Assembly (NCBI GenBank): GCA_045576655.1
Contig: JAZNGW010000026.1
Coordinates: 1 to 43,425, forward strand
Reading direction: 5' to 3'
Source of the DNA: RGIG8745 sp045576655
Lineage (GTDB): Bacteria; Bacteroidota; Bacteroidia; Bacteroidales; Bacteroidaceae
DNA: 43,425 bases
Positions 25,501-33,443 of the stretch are shown one piece after another. A program made the translations under genes and the position numbers. Position 1 is the first letter of the stretch, and each line of letters opens with the position of its first letter. The notes under the pieces were generated by a model. That model worked only from the letters and a program-made list of their open reading frames with translations, was not told where the DNA came from and did no database searches.

Positions 25501-27078
25501 TGCTTTTAGCGAATAGACGTTCTTCATCATCAAGTCCCAGTTGCCGATTTTTGGTGAGTTGCTGGTGTTTTTGAGGAGTTTTACGAAGAGCGCCTTGTTG
25601 TTATCTTTGAGGTCTGCTGAGAACTCTCCCACCTGGTAGGTTTGTCCGCCGTAGGTGTACTCGAAAGCAATGGCAAGTACTTGGTTGGTCTGGAGTGTGG
25701 AACGGAGCGACACGTAACCCAGGTATTTGTTGAGGGTGTATTCGGATGCGGAAAGCAAGCGTGCGTTCTCAATCTTTTCATAGTCGATTCCTCCTTCAAG
25801 AAAAGCGTCGAGCACGGTGCTGGTCTGGTCGATGTTGCGGGCGTCGGCAAAACCGTTAACGATGGTGCTGTAGAGGTTGTTGGATGTGTTGCTTGGAACA
25901 GAGATGCCTGTGCCGCTCCATGTAGGATTGCTGATTTTACGGTGCTCGGCAAGGTCGACAAATCCCACGATGTCGCGTGTGTTCTCTGTTACGCCGGTAG
26001 TATTTGTCACCCAAATTTCAACTCTGTTGATGGTTATTCCAGAAGTGATGTTTGGTAGGGTAGAGCAGGCCTTGTCGTACGTTTCGCGGAAGTATTGCGC
26101 AAGGAAGAAGTGACGGTTTTCATCGTAGTCGTAGCCCTGAATGTCGAAAAGCGACAACTGCGAGCCTCCTTGTGAAGACACGCTTTTGGATTGCGACTTT
26201 TTCTGTGAAACAACGGCCTGCAAACTCAATTTTCCGAATTGGAGGTCGGTTCGAATACCGAACAGCGATGAAGCGCCGCGTATGAGCGATGAGTTGGTAG
26301 GCAAACTGACGTTACCTGCTTCTATGAGTTTGACGATGTGGTCTTCTTCACCTTCGTACTTGAGTTTCAGGTTTTTTGCGTCGTAGTCGAATGTGGCGTC
26401 TGTGTTGTAATTGAGGTTGAAATCCATCTGCGTACCGACTTTGGCATTGACGTTAAGGTTGATTTTCTGATCGAACTCAAAGCCTTTGACTGTGCGGTTT
26501 CGCTCAGAAAGCGACGGGTTGTCGGTGAATTTGTAGTTATAGCCGAATTTGAGTTCCGCACTACCTTTTGTCTTGATCTGCACGCCTCCAGGACCGAATA
26601 TCTTTTCAGCGGGACCGAGGTCAAACTTCATGTCGGTGAAGTCAAACTTGTCCTTTCCTTTGCTTGCCATGAGCGAGTCGTTGCGCTCGCGGAAATATGC
26701 GTTCATGGATCGCTGTTCGGTCCATTTCAGATATTCCTCAGGTGTCATCAGGTATGGAGCGCTAAGGAAGTTGTCGCCCAGTTTGCTTCCGACCTTGTAG
26801 TAACCGCTTTTTTCATCGTATTCGCTTGCTTCCGTTTGCAGATTTTCGGGGTCTTTAAAGTCGAAAGCGTATTTTTGCGGATGCTCGTCGTTTGGATAGT
26901 CCGTCTTCCTTACTTTGGGAAGTGAATCTTCTGGGGCGGGTGAGAGCGGTGCTTCTTGAGGTTCTGAGACTTCTGTACTCCCAAAACTGAAACGAGCGCC
27001 ATTACCTGCACTGGCAATAGCACTTACGCTAATCATAATCAGAAGAATATATAGTATATTTCGGAGAGTGCGTCTCAA
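19588..27078 (-). CDS. sprA: SprA/Sov, outer-membrane translocon of the type IX secretion system
   Basis: 2496 residues, like Sov of Porphyromonas gingivalis and SprA of Flavobacterium. SprA forms a giant beta-barrel through which T9SS cargo leaves the cell. A signal peptide (RRTLRNILYILLIMISVSAIASA) is followed by alternating beta-rich segments across the whole length and an outer-membrane-type C-terminus (...DFGLSMIFSLTR). Near residues 1880-1930 lies a low-complexity Asn/Lys/Thr-rich loop. The start must be TTG at 27078 (or ATT before it), since a stop codon lies five codons upstream and the first ATG would remove most of the signal peptide. recQ is 126 bases upstream. Two proteins with T9SS-type tails are encoded further on. 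Confidence 0.96.
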   Translation of the reverse strand: MRRTLRNILYILLIMISVSAIASAGNGARFSFGSTEVSEPQEAPLSPAPEDSLPKVRKTDYPNDEHPQKYAFDFKDPENLQTEASEYDEKSGYYKVGSKLGDNFLSAPYLMTPEEYLKWTEQRSMNAYFRERNDSLMASKGKDKFDFTDMKFDLGPAEKIFGPGGVQIKTKGSAELKFGYNYKFTDNPSLSERNRTVKGFEFDQKINLNVNAKVGTQMDFNLNYNTDATFDYDAKNLKLKYEGEEDHIVKLIEAGNVSLPTNSSLIRGASSLFGIRTDLQFGKLSLQAVVSQKKSQSKSVSSQGGSQLSLFDIQGYDYDENRHFFLAQYFRETYDKACSTLPNITSGITINRVEIWVTNTTGVTENTRDIVGFVDLAEHRKISNPTWSGTGISVPSNTSNNLYSTIVNGFADARNIDQTSTVLDAFLEGGIDYEKIENARLLSASEYTLNKYLGYVSLRSTLQTNQVLAIAFEYTYGGQTYQVGEFSADLKDNNKALFVKLLKNTSNSPKIGNWDLMMKNVYSLKANSIQKEKFKLDIKYLSDTTGVQLNYLPEGIFKQTTLLKMMNLDRLDDNQKTNPNGRFDFVEGYTVTAQTGRIIFPVVEPFGDWLRQKIGNDAIADKYCYDELYDSTKTVAKQIAEKNKFSLAGEYKASSGSEIDLGSMNIPQGSVVVTAGGVTLTEGTDYTVDYSMGRVNIINQSIIDAGTKVDVSLESESEFSTMRKTMLGLNWNYDFSKDFQIGGTFLRLTEKPLTSKVEMGNEPLNNTLWGLNINWKKESQWLTNMIDKLPLLNLTQPSHISLNAEFAQLIAGEASGVQGNASYLDDFENTKNGIDVSAPSSWVLSSVPSNIEFGNMTNDPRYGYNRARLAWYNIDPLFTRRSSSLTPGHIKSDLNQLSNHYVREVYIREVYPNRDTNSGESTTLPILNLAYYPEERGPYNLDTDVNTEGRLNNPQKRWGGMMRKIDASDFETSNVQYIEFWMLDPFIYTKDDNTYGGDFYINLGDVSEDVLKDGKKAYESGMPVSGAQTYAETAWGRVPSEKSVVYSFSTESGARQKQDIGLNGLTSTEERTFGIYADYLTKMQGKVTPEVYDSLFDDPAGDDYHYFRGSDFDDLQTPILERYKRINNPEGNSPNSSESGESYSTAYKTTPDVEDVNQDYTMNEYENFYQYRISIRPSDMAVGRNYIVDERNTKVKLRNGNTEEAKWYLFRVPVEDFEKKVGSISDFSSIRFMRMYLTGFEKPIVMRFASLDLVRGEWRNYNQPLFTGEKPSVSGSLKTASVNIEENSDKSPVNYVLPPGISRVLDPAQSQLTQANEQSLSITVENLATGDARAVYKNLNKDLRNYKHLQMFVHANALEGEEGMVEDNQMSVFLRLGSDYKSNYYEYEVPLKLTPKGYYDIYSPAACEQVWPEENMIDIDFSVLTDVKRERNKARADGSASFTKLYYTYDPNRPQNKVSVMGNPSLGEVKTMMIGVRNNSRRTGSVEVWVNELRMQDYSNEGGWAAQGNLNVQLSDFGSVNVTGHTETAGFGGLEEGVNERRDDNLYEWSITTNFELGKLFPEKWKMNLPFYYSYSWQKISPKYNPFDSDLLLKDALDACINQQERDSLSSITERVSKSKNLSLSNWKSNYASRTPMPYDPANFAFSYSYSQQYKTGETTVYENEESWRASLDYNYSPKYKPWEPFKNMKGKSKWLDLLKAQNLNWLPQSIAFNTDLNRNYYELQERDIDAGTKLPVSFSEQFLWNRELSIRWDIFKSLKLSWTSATHAEIEEPYTVINKDLYPDQYEAWKDSVKQSLLSFGRPLQYSSTFNGSYQIPLNKIPLLDWTSADGSYNSNYGWNRGTELEDGTTLGHTINTQRSININGKLNFENLYKKIKFLDEANKRFSGTSKKSSNTNTRNNRTDSKATNKDGKTDDKTKKTKGFTKEITLNDSTFTEVKHAQNSKRIIVRATTKEGKTYKLKYKKVDANTIQIKNLDTIPLKVNVVAKPKLEEKGWYKTAQVAARGLMMIRNASISYRNTYSLTLPGFKPEIGDAFGQKRLGGALSPGLDFAFGAVDDSYINKAADRGWLMQGDSAITTPATSSSMEDLQLKMLLEPFRDFKIDLNASRTVNKTKSIQFMYSGMPVTQSGSFNMTIISIKSAFASNGNINNNYRSKPFEDFIANIPVIQKRVEARYANATYPVGSGELSGKPYDPANGGVNQYSADVLVPAFLAAYCGKDASKSPLSLFPSLAHLLPNWKLTYSGLVKLPWFAERFRSFNINHAYKSVYAVGAYNSYTNFMAFMGDYGFIADVTTGNPIPSSMYNVSTVSINESFAPLIGVDMTFNSGLTTKLEFKKTRVLNLSMTSLALTENYSDDIVIGFGYKIKDLNLFGVKKLQAPKSSRSKRNSKNAQDTKNSSRSSASSRSVSHDLNLRVDFSYRMQNALNRNIQTCITTATSGSTAYKLSVAADYTFSRLLTISGFLDWQKNTPLVSATSYPTITADFGLSMIFSLTR

Positions 27079-27204
27079 AATCTTTCTCTTTTATTGCATG
27101 GCTTCGTACGCATACGTACCTGTCGCGCATTTAATATAATGAAACGTGATTTTTGCTATTTTATTGCAATGGCACGGCTTTTTATTTATTTCCGAGTCGC
27201 CTCG

Positions 27205-29121
27205 TTAAAGTTTTAGCCTTATTTTGTTGAGATTTATCTCGATGTCTTCCTCTTCAGCCATGTGATGGAGCACTGCATCGAGTTGCTCGCGCGGTACGTT
27301 TCTGATTGAATTTAGTTCCGCGATGTTGTGGTATTCGCCGTCTTTCAGCATCTCTGCTATGAGGTTGCGGATGCGTTCCTCCTTGTGCTCGGCATTGCTT
27401 TTGCCTTCTTTTTTGTGGGCGATGCATACGTCGCATTGCTGGCAGAGCGGCGGTGAGTCTTGTCCGAAGTACTCCAGCAGGATTTGGCTGCGGCATTTGT
27501 CATTGCTTGTCATGTAGTCAATCATGGTGGCCAGCCGCTTCTGGTAGTTTGCTTTGCGATCTTCGTAGACTGAGCGGGGGATGGCCAGGAGGTGTGACTC
27601 AACTCTCGGTGTGAGGAACGTTATGGTCGGAGTGGAGCGCTTTGGTATGTAGCTTACTATCCGCCTGTGGCCCATTTCCTTGAGCATGAGATATATTTTT
27701 TCGACGGATAAGCCTGTGGCGCGTGACAGGTATGTTTCCTCGATGAATACGTGGTCGGCGAAGATTCCGGTGTAGGTTCGCAGCAGCGTGCGCATGAGCA
27801 TGTCTGTGTCATGCCCTCCTTCGTTTAGCTTGTAGAGCTCTTCCTTGCGAACTGTGAACATGAGGCGCGACTTGAAGTCTTGCTGTTCGTGGTATTCGAT
27901 GTAGCCTGCATTGGTGAGTATGTGCAGCGCGCTGTTGGTGTGCAGCGCGAATTGCCTGAATGACTTGCAGAACGACTCGATGTTGAAGTCGAAAGTGCGT
28001 CCCATAGCGTCGCCTTCGGCTATTTGCAGGAAGTAGCAGATGTTGTCGTAGGTCTGAAGGATGTAGTCGCGGTCGGGATAGGTCTGCGCCACGCGTTGCA
28101 TGAGGGTGGTCTTGTCCGTAGGGGCGTACAGCATTATTGCGTAGGCAGGCTGGCCGTCGCGCCCTGCTCGCCCTGCTTCCTGGTAGTATGATTCGATGGA
28201 GTCGGGGGCGGAGTAGTGGATGACAATCCTCACGTCGGGTTTGTCTATGCCCATGCCGAAGGCGTTTGTAGCCACCATTACTCGTGTCTGTCCTTTTGTC
28301 CAGCTTTCCTGGCGGAAGTCCTTTTCCGCTTCGCTTAGTCCGGCGTGGAAGTTGTCGGCCGAGATGTCATGCTCGCTCAGATAGCGTGCAAGGTCTGAGG
28401 TGAGTTGGCGATTGCGGGTATAGACGATAGCGCTGCCCTGGGGCACGCTTTGCAGTATGTGCACTATCTCGTCGGGCTTGTTGTTGGTGCTTCTTACGAT
28501 GTACCTGATGTTTTTCCTCTCAAAACTCATGGAAAAGACGTTCTTTTCCTTAAATTCGAGGCGTTTCTGTATGTCGTCAACTACTTCAGGCGTAGCTGTG
28601 GCTGTAAGTGCGAGTACTGGTATGTTGTAAGGGAACATGTGGCGCAGCTTTGCCACTTGCATATACGACGGACGGAAGTCGTAGCCCCATTGAGAGATGC
28701 AGTGCGCCTCGTCGACTGTGATGAGGCAGATGCGTCGGGCGTGGCGTATTTTAGCTTGGAAGAGTTCGGTAGAGATGCGTTCGGGCGAGATGTAAAGAAA
28801 TTTATATCCTCCGAGAATGCAGTTGTCAAGCAGGCGCAGCTGTTCGTCGTGTGTCATGCCTGAATGTACTGCTGCAGCCTTGATGCCGCGCATCCGGAGT
28901 TGCGAAACTTGGTCCTTCATCAGTGCCACAAGGGGAGTTATGACGATGCATAATCCCTCCATCGCCATTACCGGCACCTGAAAGCATATTGATTTGCCTC
29001 CACCCGTGGGCATGAGACCTAAGGTGTCGCGTCCGGCCATGACACTGTCGATGATTTCGCGCTGTATGCCGCGAAAACTGTCGTAGCCCCAATACTGCTT
29101 AAGGATTTCTTCGAGTCTCAA
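27205..29121 (-). CDS. recQ: ATP-dependent DNA helicase RecQ
   Basis: 638 residues. RecQ is a 3'-5' SF2 helicase acting in recombination and fork repair. It has Walker A (MPTGGGKSICFQ), DEAH box (VDEAHCISQWGYDFRPSY), motif VI (YYQEAGRAGRDGQPA), the zinc-binding cysteines (CRSQILLEYF...PPLCQQCDVC) and a winged-helix region. No HRDC domain is evident at the C-terminus. The start is TTG at 29121 (MRLEEILKQYWGYDSFRG agrees with the family N-terminus); there is no in-frame ATG nearby. It lies 88 bases downstream of recJ on the same strand, with a G-rich/C-rich stretch between. Confidence 0.96.
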   Translation of the reverse strand: MRLEEILKQYWGYDSFRGIQREIIDSVMAGRDTLGLMPTGGGKSICFQVPVMAMEGLCIVITPLVALMKDQVSQLRMRGIKAAAVHSGMTHDEQLRLLDNCILGGYKFLYISPERISTELFQAKIRHARRICLITVDEAHCISQWGYDFRPSYMQVAKLRHMFPYNIPVLALTATATPEVVDDIQKRLEFKEKNVFSMSFERKNIRYIVRSTNNKPDEIVHILQSVPQGSAIVYTRNRQLTSDLARYLSEHDISADNFHAGLSEAEKDFRQESWTKGQTRVMVATNAFGMGIDKPDVRIVIHYSAPDSIESYYQEAGRAGRDGQPAYAIMLYAPTDKTTLMQRVAQTYPDRDYILQTYDNICYFLQIAEGDAMGRTFDFNIESFCKSFRQFALHTNSALHILTNAGYIEYHEQQDFKSRLMFTVRKEELYKLNEGGHDTDMLMRTLLRTYTGIFADHVFIEETYLSRATGLSVEKIYLMLKEMGHRRIVSYIPKRSTPTITFLTPRVESHLLAIPRSVYEDRKANYQKRLATMIDYMTSNDKCRSQILLEYFGQDSPPLCQQCDVCIAHKKEGKSNAEHKEERIRNLIAEMLKDGEYHNIAELNSIRNVPREQLDAVLHHMAEEEDIEINLNKIRLKL

Positions 29122-29160
29122 TAGTGGAAACTGATAGGTGGCTTGAGGAGTGGCGTAAAT

Positions 29161-29206
29161 CCCCTCCCTCTCTTTCCCCTCCCTTAGGGGGAGGGTTAGG
29201 GTGGGG
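29161..29206. repeat. Opposed G-quadruplex motifs between recJ and recQ
   Basis: The plus strand has four G runs (29187-29191, 29193-29195, 29199-29201, 29203-29206) with loops of 1, 3 and 1. The four C runs just before (29161-29164, 29166-29168, 29176-29179, 29181-29183; loops 1, 7, 1) give the same motif on the minus strand. A 7-bp stem can also form between the two halves. Confidence 0.75.
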
Positions 29207-29209
29207 CGG

Positions 29210-30925
29210 CTAATTAGGCTTGATGTCTTCTATCTGGAGCTGTATTTCGCCACGTTTGTGTGTGTTTTCTTCTATGGAGTAGACGATGCCAAATGAACTT
29301 TTCGACTTGATGAAGCGCACTTGCGAACTCTGTCCGAAAGCGATGCCGTTCATCACGTTGTTCGACTTGTTGTCGACGAGTTCCAGCTTGATGTGCTCTT
29401 GCTCTCGGCCCACGACTTTGCTCGTGCCGTAGTCGTAAACTTGGCGAGTGCAGAAGATAGGTTTTGTGTTTTCCGGACCGTATGGGCGCATACGCTTCAG
29501 GTCGTTGTGCAGCTTAGAAGTGATGTCTCGGAAGTTGATTTCGTCGTCAATCTCAAGTATTGGCGCGGTCTGCTCAGGCTCGATGTTCTCGGCCACATAC
29601 TGTTCAAAGCGGCGTGAGAACTCCTCGAGGTTGTTCACATTGAGCGAGAGTCCGGCGGCATAGGTGTGGCCTCCGAAATTTTCAAGCAGGTCGCGGCAAC
29701 TGTCGATAGCCTTGTAGACGTCAAACCCGTTTACGCTACGCGCCGAGCCGGTGACCGTGTCGCCGCAGCGGGTCAGCACCACTGCCGGACAGTGGTATAT
29801 TTCCGTAAGTCTTGATGCTACGATGGCTATTACCCCTTTGTGCCAGTCCTCGTTGTAGATGACAATGGCAGGCTTGTCCTCGTGGTTCGGCATGTTGGCA
29901 ACAATATTGCTTGCCTCTTCCGTCATTCGCTTGTCGAGCTCTTTGCGCTCTTCGTTATATTGGTTGATGAGCGCCGCTCTCTCCAAGGCCTTGTCGTAGT
30001 TGTGCTCTACGAGCAGCGCTACCGACTCTTTGCCGTTCTGCATTCTGCCCGAAGCATTGATGCGAGGCCCTATCTTGAAGATGATGTCGCTCATGGTGAC
30101 ATCCTTGTTGCCAAGTCCGCAAATGTCGATGACGGCTTTCAGGCCGGTGCTTGGGCTGTTGTTGATCTGACGCAATCCGTGGAAAGCGAGAATGCGGTTT
30201 TCGCCCATTATAGGGACGATGTCCGAAGCGATACTGACTGCAACCATGTCGAGCAATGGGATGAGATTGCTGAAGTTTATGCCGTTGCTGATGGCAAACG
30301 CCTGCATAAACTTGAATCCCACGCCACATCCCGACAAGTCCTTGTAGGGATAGGTGGCATCCTTGCGCTTTGCGTTGAGGATGGCTGCCGCTTCCGGCAA
30401 CTCATCGTCTGGCACGTGATGGTCGCAGATGATGAAGTCGATGCCCTTTGTCTTGGCATATGCTATTTCCTCAATAGCCTTGATGCCGCAATCGAGCACA
30501 ATGACAAGTTTTACGCCTGACTCTGCGGCGTAATCCACACCCTGTATCGACACTCCATATCCGTCTTCATAACGGTCTGGGATGTAGTAGTCGATGTTGG
30601 AATAGAACTGCTGAAGGAACCTGTAGACCAATGCCACGGATGTGCATCCGTCCACATCGTAGTCGCCGTAAACAAGTATGCGCTCCTTGCGTCCCATAGC
30701 CTCGTTGAGCCTGTCGACAGCTTTGTCCATGTCCTTCATGAGGAACGGGTCGTGCAGGTCGTGCAGCTGCGGACGGAAGTATTTCTTTGCGCTTTGCACG
30801 TCGAAAATCCCCCTTTTGATCAGCATTCTGGCAATTATCGGACTGATATTGAGTTCGTCCGACAACTTAGCCGCTGCTTCTCGCTGTTCTTCTGTGTGTG
30901 GTTCGAATTTCCATTTGTAGTTCAT
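29210..30925 (-). CDS. recJ: Single-stranded-DNA-specific exonuclease RecJ
   Basis: 571 residues from the ATG at 30925; the frame is open 14 codons further but the family N-terminus begins with MNYKWKFEPH. RecJ degrades single strands 5'-3' in repair. The DHH-family motifs YGDYDVDGCTS and CDHHVPD are present, with the DHHA1-type GGHTYAAGLS and a C-terminal OB-like domain. The stop is followed after 88 bases by recQ on the same strand. RecJ and RecQ together process nascent strands at blocked forks, so the order is functionally sensible. Confidence 0.95.
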   Translation of the reverse strand: MNYKWKFEPHTEEQREAAAKLSDELNISPIIARMLIKRGIFDVQSAKKYFRPQLHDLHDPFLMKDMDKAVDRLNEAMGRKERILVYGDYDVDGCTSVALVYRFLQQFYSNIDYYIPDRYEDGYGVSIQGVDYAAESGVKLVIVLDCGIKAIEEIAYAKTKGIDFIICDHHVPDDELPEAAAILNAKRKDATYPYKDLSGCGVGFKFMQAFAISNGINFSNLIPLLDMVAVSIASDIVPIMGENRILAFHGLRQINNSPSTGLKAVIDICGLGNKDVTMSDIIFKIGPRINASGRMQNGKESVALLVEHNYDKALERAALINQYNEERKELDKRMTEEASNIVANMPNHEDKPAIVIYNEDWHKGVIAIVASRLTEIYHCPAVVLTRCGDTVTGSARSVNGFDVYKAIDSCRDLLENFGGHTYAAGLSLNVNNLEEFSRRFEQYVAENIEPEQTAPILEIDDEINFRDITSKLHNDLKRMRPYGPENTKPIFCTRQVYDYGTSKVVGREQEHIKLELVDNKSNNVMNGIAFGQSSQVRFIKSKSSFGIVYSIEENTHKRGEIQLQIEDIKPN

Positions 30926-31299
30926 TATATGTTGTTTATTTATATATCGCTGTCGGATGGGACGCAAATGTTTATGCTACAAAGGTTTGTGGCGTTACAA
31001 GTCCCTGCTGTGGATACAATAATCCATATTAATGGGTAAAGGTAGCAAAAAACGCCCAATAAATGAAAGAAACAGTGTTAAAAAATCTGACTGAGGCATT
31101 TCGGAACTTCAAACTCAGTCTAAGTTTGTACAGACATAGTCTGAGTTTGTACATACTTAGCCTAAGTTTGTACGAACTTAAGCTGAGTTTCAAGTTTTCG
31201 GCGAGGGTCTTTAAGGAATTTAGAGTCTTTAAGGTCTTTAAAGTCCTTATTCCTTAATGTCTTTGGAGTCTTAAAGGAATTTTAGATCCGCTGGTTACG
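30926..31299. other. Gene-free region with phased and simple repeats
   Basis: No gene supported. It contains the 21-bp phased palindromes at 31111-31190, and repeats of GTCTTTAAGG at 31207-31275 that include an inverted pair (TTAAGGAAT at 31211-31219 and ATTCCTTAA at 31249-31257). A 64-codon reading frame (31063-31257) is only a product of the repeats. Confidence 0.7.
31111..31190. repeat. Four 17-bp imperfect palindromes at a 21-bp period
   Basis: Palindrome centres are at 31119, 31140, 31161 and 31182, exactly 21 bp apart. The common form is AAACTnAG-N-CTnAGTTT. The unit at 31161 is best (CTTAG-C-CTAAG, extended by matches on both sides). Units are followed by GTAC in three of four cases. 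The array lies between the LRR terminator and recJ. Confidence 0.85.
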
Positions 31300-31330
31300 A
31301 AAAAGCCCGAAACCTTGTGTGGCTTCGGGC
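31300..31330 (-). terminator. Intrinsic terminator of the LRR protein gene
   Basis: On the minus strand the stem GCCCGAA...TTCGGGC, with a loop of about 12 bases that can pair further, is followed by TTTTT. It is 63 bases after the LRR stop codon. Confidence 0.85.
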
Positions 31331-31392
31331 GTGGATGTTTGATTTTTGATGTGATTTGCTTTGGCAAAACATTATCTTATGGAAATGCCAAA

Positions 31393-33078
31393 CTACTTGA
31401 CATGATATTTCTTGCCATTCTTGATATATATTCCCTTAGGCAAGTTGTCTGTGTTCTGCATCTTTACTCCTTGCAAGTTGTATACAGGAGCATTCTTGGA
31501 TTCATAGCCTTTATCCTCTCTGATATTCTTTATACCAGTGGCGTTCGACTGTATATTCTTAAATTTATTCCAAGGTGAAGTGGAGATGTAAGAGTCTTCG
31601 CTTCCTGCAGGAATATGAAGTGTGACATCAATGTACATGTAATCATGGCACAATTCCAGGTCGCACGCTGGGGCTGTAATCGGGAGAGCATAGATGTCTT
31701 TCAAAGAAGAGCAGTGATAAAATACCCCATCTCCAATGTTCGTGACTCCGCTTGGGATGGTTATTGAAGTCAAGCTGCTGCAGGTGTTAAAAGCCAATTC
31801 TCCGATATTGACTACGCTGTTTGGCATGGTTACCGATGTAAGATTGAAACAATGACCAAAGGCAAGGTCGTCAATATACTTCACCCCATCGGGAATATTA
31901 AGGGTATGCATGCTGGAGCATCCCCAAAATGAACCGTACGCAATTCTTATAAGGTTTCCTGGAATGTCTATAGATGTCAAGCTTGAACAGCCCTCGAAAG
32001 CGCAAGAATCGATCTTCGTTATGTCATCATGTAAACCTATTGAACTCAATGAAGAACAACCATAAAAAGCCCATCCTCCTATTCTTTTCACCTTTTTAGG
32101 TATTTCAATGGATTTGAGACTGGCGTTTCCCCAGAATGTACTTTTCCCTATTTTTATTATGTTTTCAGACAGTTTCACTGAAGCCAAATTGGAACAAGTG
32201 GAAAAACAATAGTCCCCGATACTTGTAACGCTGTTAGGAATTTCAATTGATGTAAGACTGGTGTTTCCCCAGAATGCTTCAGCACCAATTTTTTTCAATC
32301 CGTCAGATAACTTTACTGAGGTTAAGTTGGTACATCTGCTAAAACAATAGTCCCCGATACTTGTAACGCTGCTAGGAATTTCAATTGATGTAAGACAGGA
32401 GTCTCCCCAGAATGCTTCAACACCAATTGTTTTCAATCCGTCAGACAGCTTTACAGAGGTTAAGCTGGTGCATCTGTTAAAACAATAGTCCCCGATACTT
32501 GTCACGCTGTTAGGAATTTCTATTGATGTAAGGCTGGTGTTTTCTTTGAATGCTTCAACACCAATTGTCTTCAATCCATCTGACAACTTTACGGAGGACA
32601 AATTGGGACAATTAAAGAAGGTTCCATTCCCAATACTCGTAACGCTGTTAGGGATCTCTATAGAAGTCAAACTAAAACAAGCATAGAAAGCATAAATCCC
32701 AATGCTTGTCACGCTGTTAGGGATTGTGACAGAAGTTAGGTTTGGGCAAACAGAAAATGCAAATGTACCAATGCTTGTCACGCTGTTAGGGATTGTGACA
32801 GAAGTTAGGTCGTTACAATATGGAAATGCATAAGCCCCAATGCTCATAACGCTGTAGTTGTTACCTTTATAGGTTACGGACTCTGGGAGTGTTACAGAGC
32901 CAGAGTATTCATTAAGATATGAATTGTATTTACTCCCTCTAAAAGTGACCTCTACAGTCTTATCTGTTTCAGACGTAATGTTGTAATAAATGCCATCCAC
33001 TTCGAAGTCGTGGGCCAGGAGGGAAATGTTGCATAATAGCATTGCTGTCAATGCAAAAAGAATTTTGAATGTTTTCAT
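31393..33078 (-). CDS. BspA-like leucine-rich repeat protein with T9SS sorting tail
   Basis: 561 residues from the ATG at 33078; the ATG two codons before (33084) is also possible. A signal peptide (MKTFKILFALTAMLLCNISLLA) is followed by about 15 LRR_5 repeats of 23 residues (LTSIEIPNSVTSIGDYCF type), as in BspA surface proteins that bind host matrix or other bacteria. The end, YNLQGVKMQ...LPKGIYIKNGKKYHVK, is a T9SS type A-like sorting domain, so it is likely exported through SprA. Residues about 170-320 are 46-residue double units that are nearly identical at DNA level (138-bp period), a sign of recent duplication. Binding partner unknown. Confidence 0.9.
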   Translation of the reverse strand: MKTFKILFALTAMLLCNISLLAHDFEVDGIYYNITSETDKTVEVTFRGSKYNSYLNEYSGSVTLPESVTYKGNNYSVMSIGAYAFPYCNDLTSVTIPNSVTSIGTFAFSVCPNLTSVTIPNSVTSIGIYAFYACFSLTSIEIPNSVTSIGNGTFFNCPNLSSVKLSDGLKTIGVEAFKENTSLTSIEIPNSVTSIGDYCFNRCTSLTSVKLSDGLKTIGVEAFWGDSCLTSIEIPSSVTSIGDYCFSRCTNLTSVKLSDGLKKIGAEAFWGNTSLTSIEIPNSVTSIGDYCFSTCSNLASVKLSENIIKIGKSTFWGNASLKSIEIPKKVKRIGGWAFYGCSSLSSIGLHDDITKIDSCAFEGCSSLTSIDIPGNLIRIAYGSFWGCSSMHTLNIPDGVKYIDDLAFGHCFNLTSVTMPNSVVNIGELAFNTCSSLTSITIPSGVTNIGDGVFYHCSSLKDIYALPITAPACDLELCHDYMYIDVTLHIPAGSEDSYISTSPWNKFKNIQSNATGIKNIREDKGYESKNAPVYNLQGVKMQNTDNLPKGIYIKNGKKYHVK

Positions 33079-33126
33079 AAGCATTTTGTTTTATATATTA
33101 ATAATGTAAGGCCTCATTGCAGACAT

Positions 33127-33225
33127 AAAAAAAGAACGTGAAGCCCAGCTAAATGCTCGCTCCACTTCTTGAGGCTCCTGAGAATTGCCGTGTCTGTCGA
33201 AACGAGCAACGCCGAAGCCCCACGC
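33127..33225 (-). ncRNA. Candidate structured RNA (6S-like topology)
   Basis: Read on the minus strand, GCGTGGGGCTT (33225-33215) pairs with GGGCTTCACGT (33146-33136) over 11 positions with several G-U pairs. After an internal bubble (CGGCGT against TTTAGCT), TGCTCGTTTCG (33208-33198) pairs with TGGAGCGAGCA (33164-33154) over another 11. A loop of about 33 bases closes it, and seven T follow at 33133-33127. A closing stem, central bubble and terminal stem is the shape of 6S RNA, but at about 100 bases it is shorter than usual; with the upstream promoter the transcript would be about 310. It could instead be a leader of the LRR gene, whose ATG is about 50 bases on. Family not identified. Confidence 0.6.
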
Positions 33226-33443
33226 ATATTATGTATATAATAATCTAATGACAAATGAGAATTTCAAGAGAAACTCAAACATGACATTAGCTGATATACA
33301 TACAATGGGGCATCTACCGTTGCTTTGTTTTTGACAGACGATTGAAATTTTCTCAGGATTCCAAGAAGTCAAAACCAAAGCGTTGAGTAAACGCCTTTTC
33401 AATATGTCTTGACTAACCGTCCAGTGGACAGGTTTGTCGGATG

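Noticed and set aside
31063..31257. A 64-codon plus-strand frame with LSLY repeats
   Set aside because: The peptide repeat is only the 21-bp palindrome array read in frame, since 21 is a multiple of three. No promoter or ribosome site.
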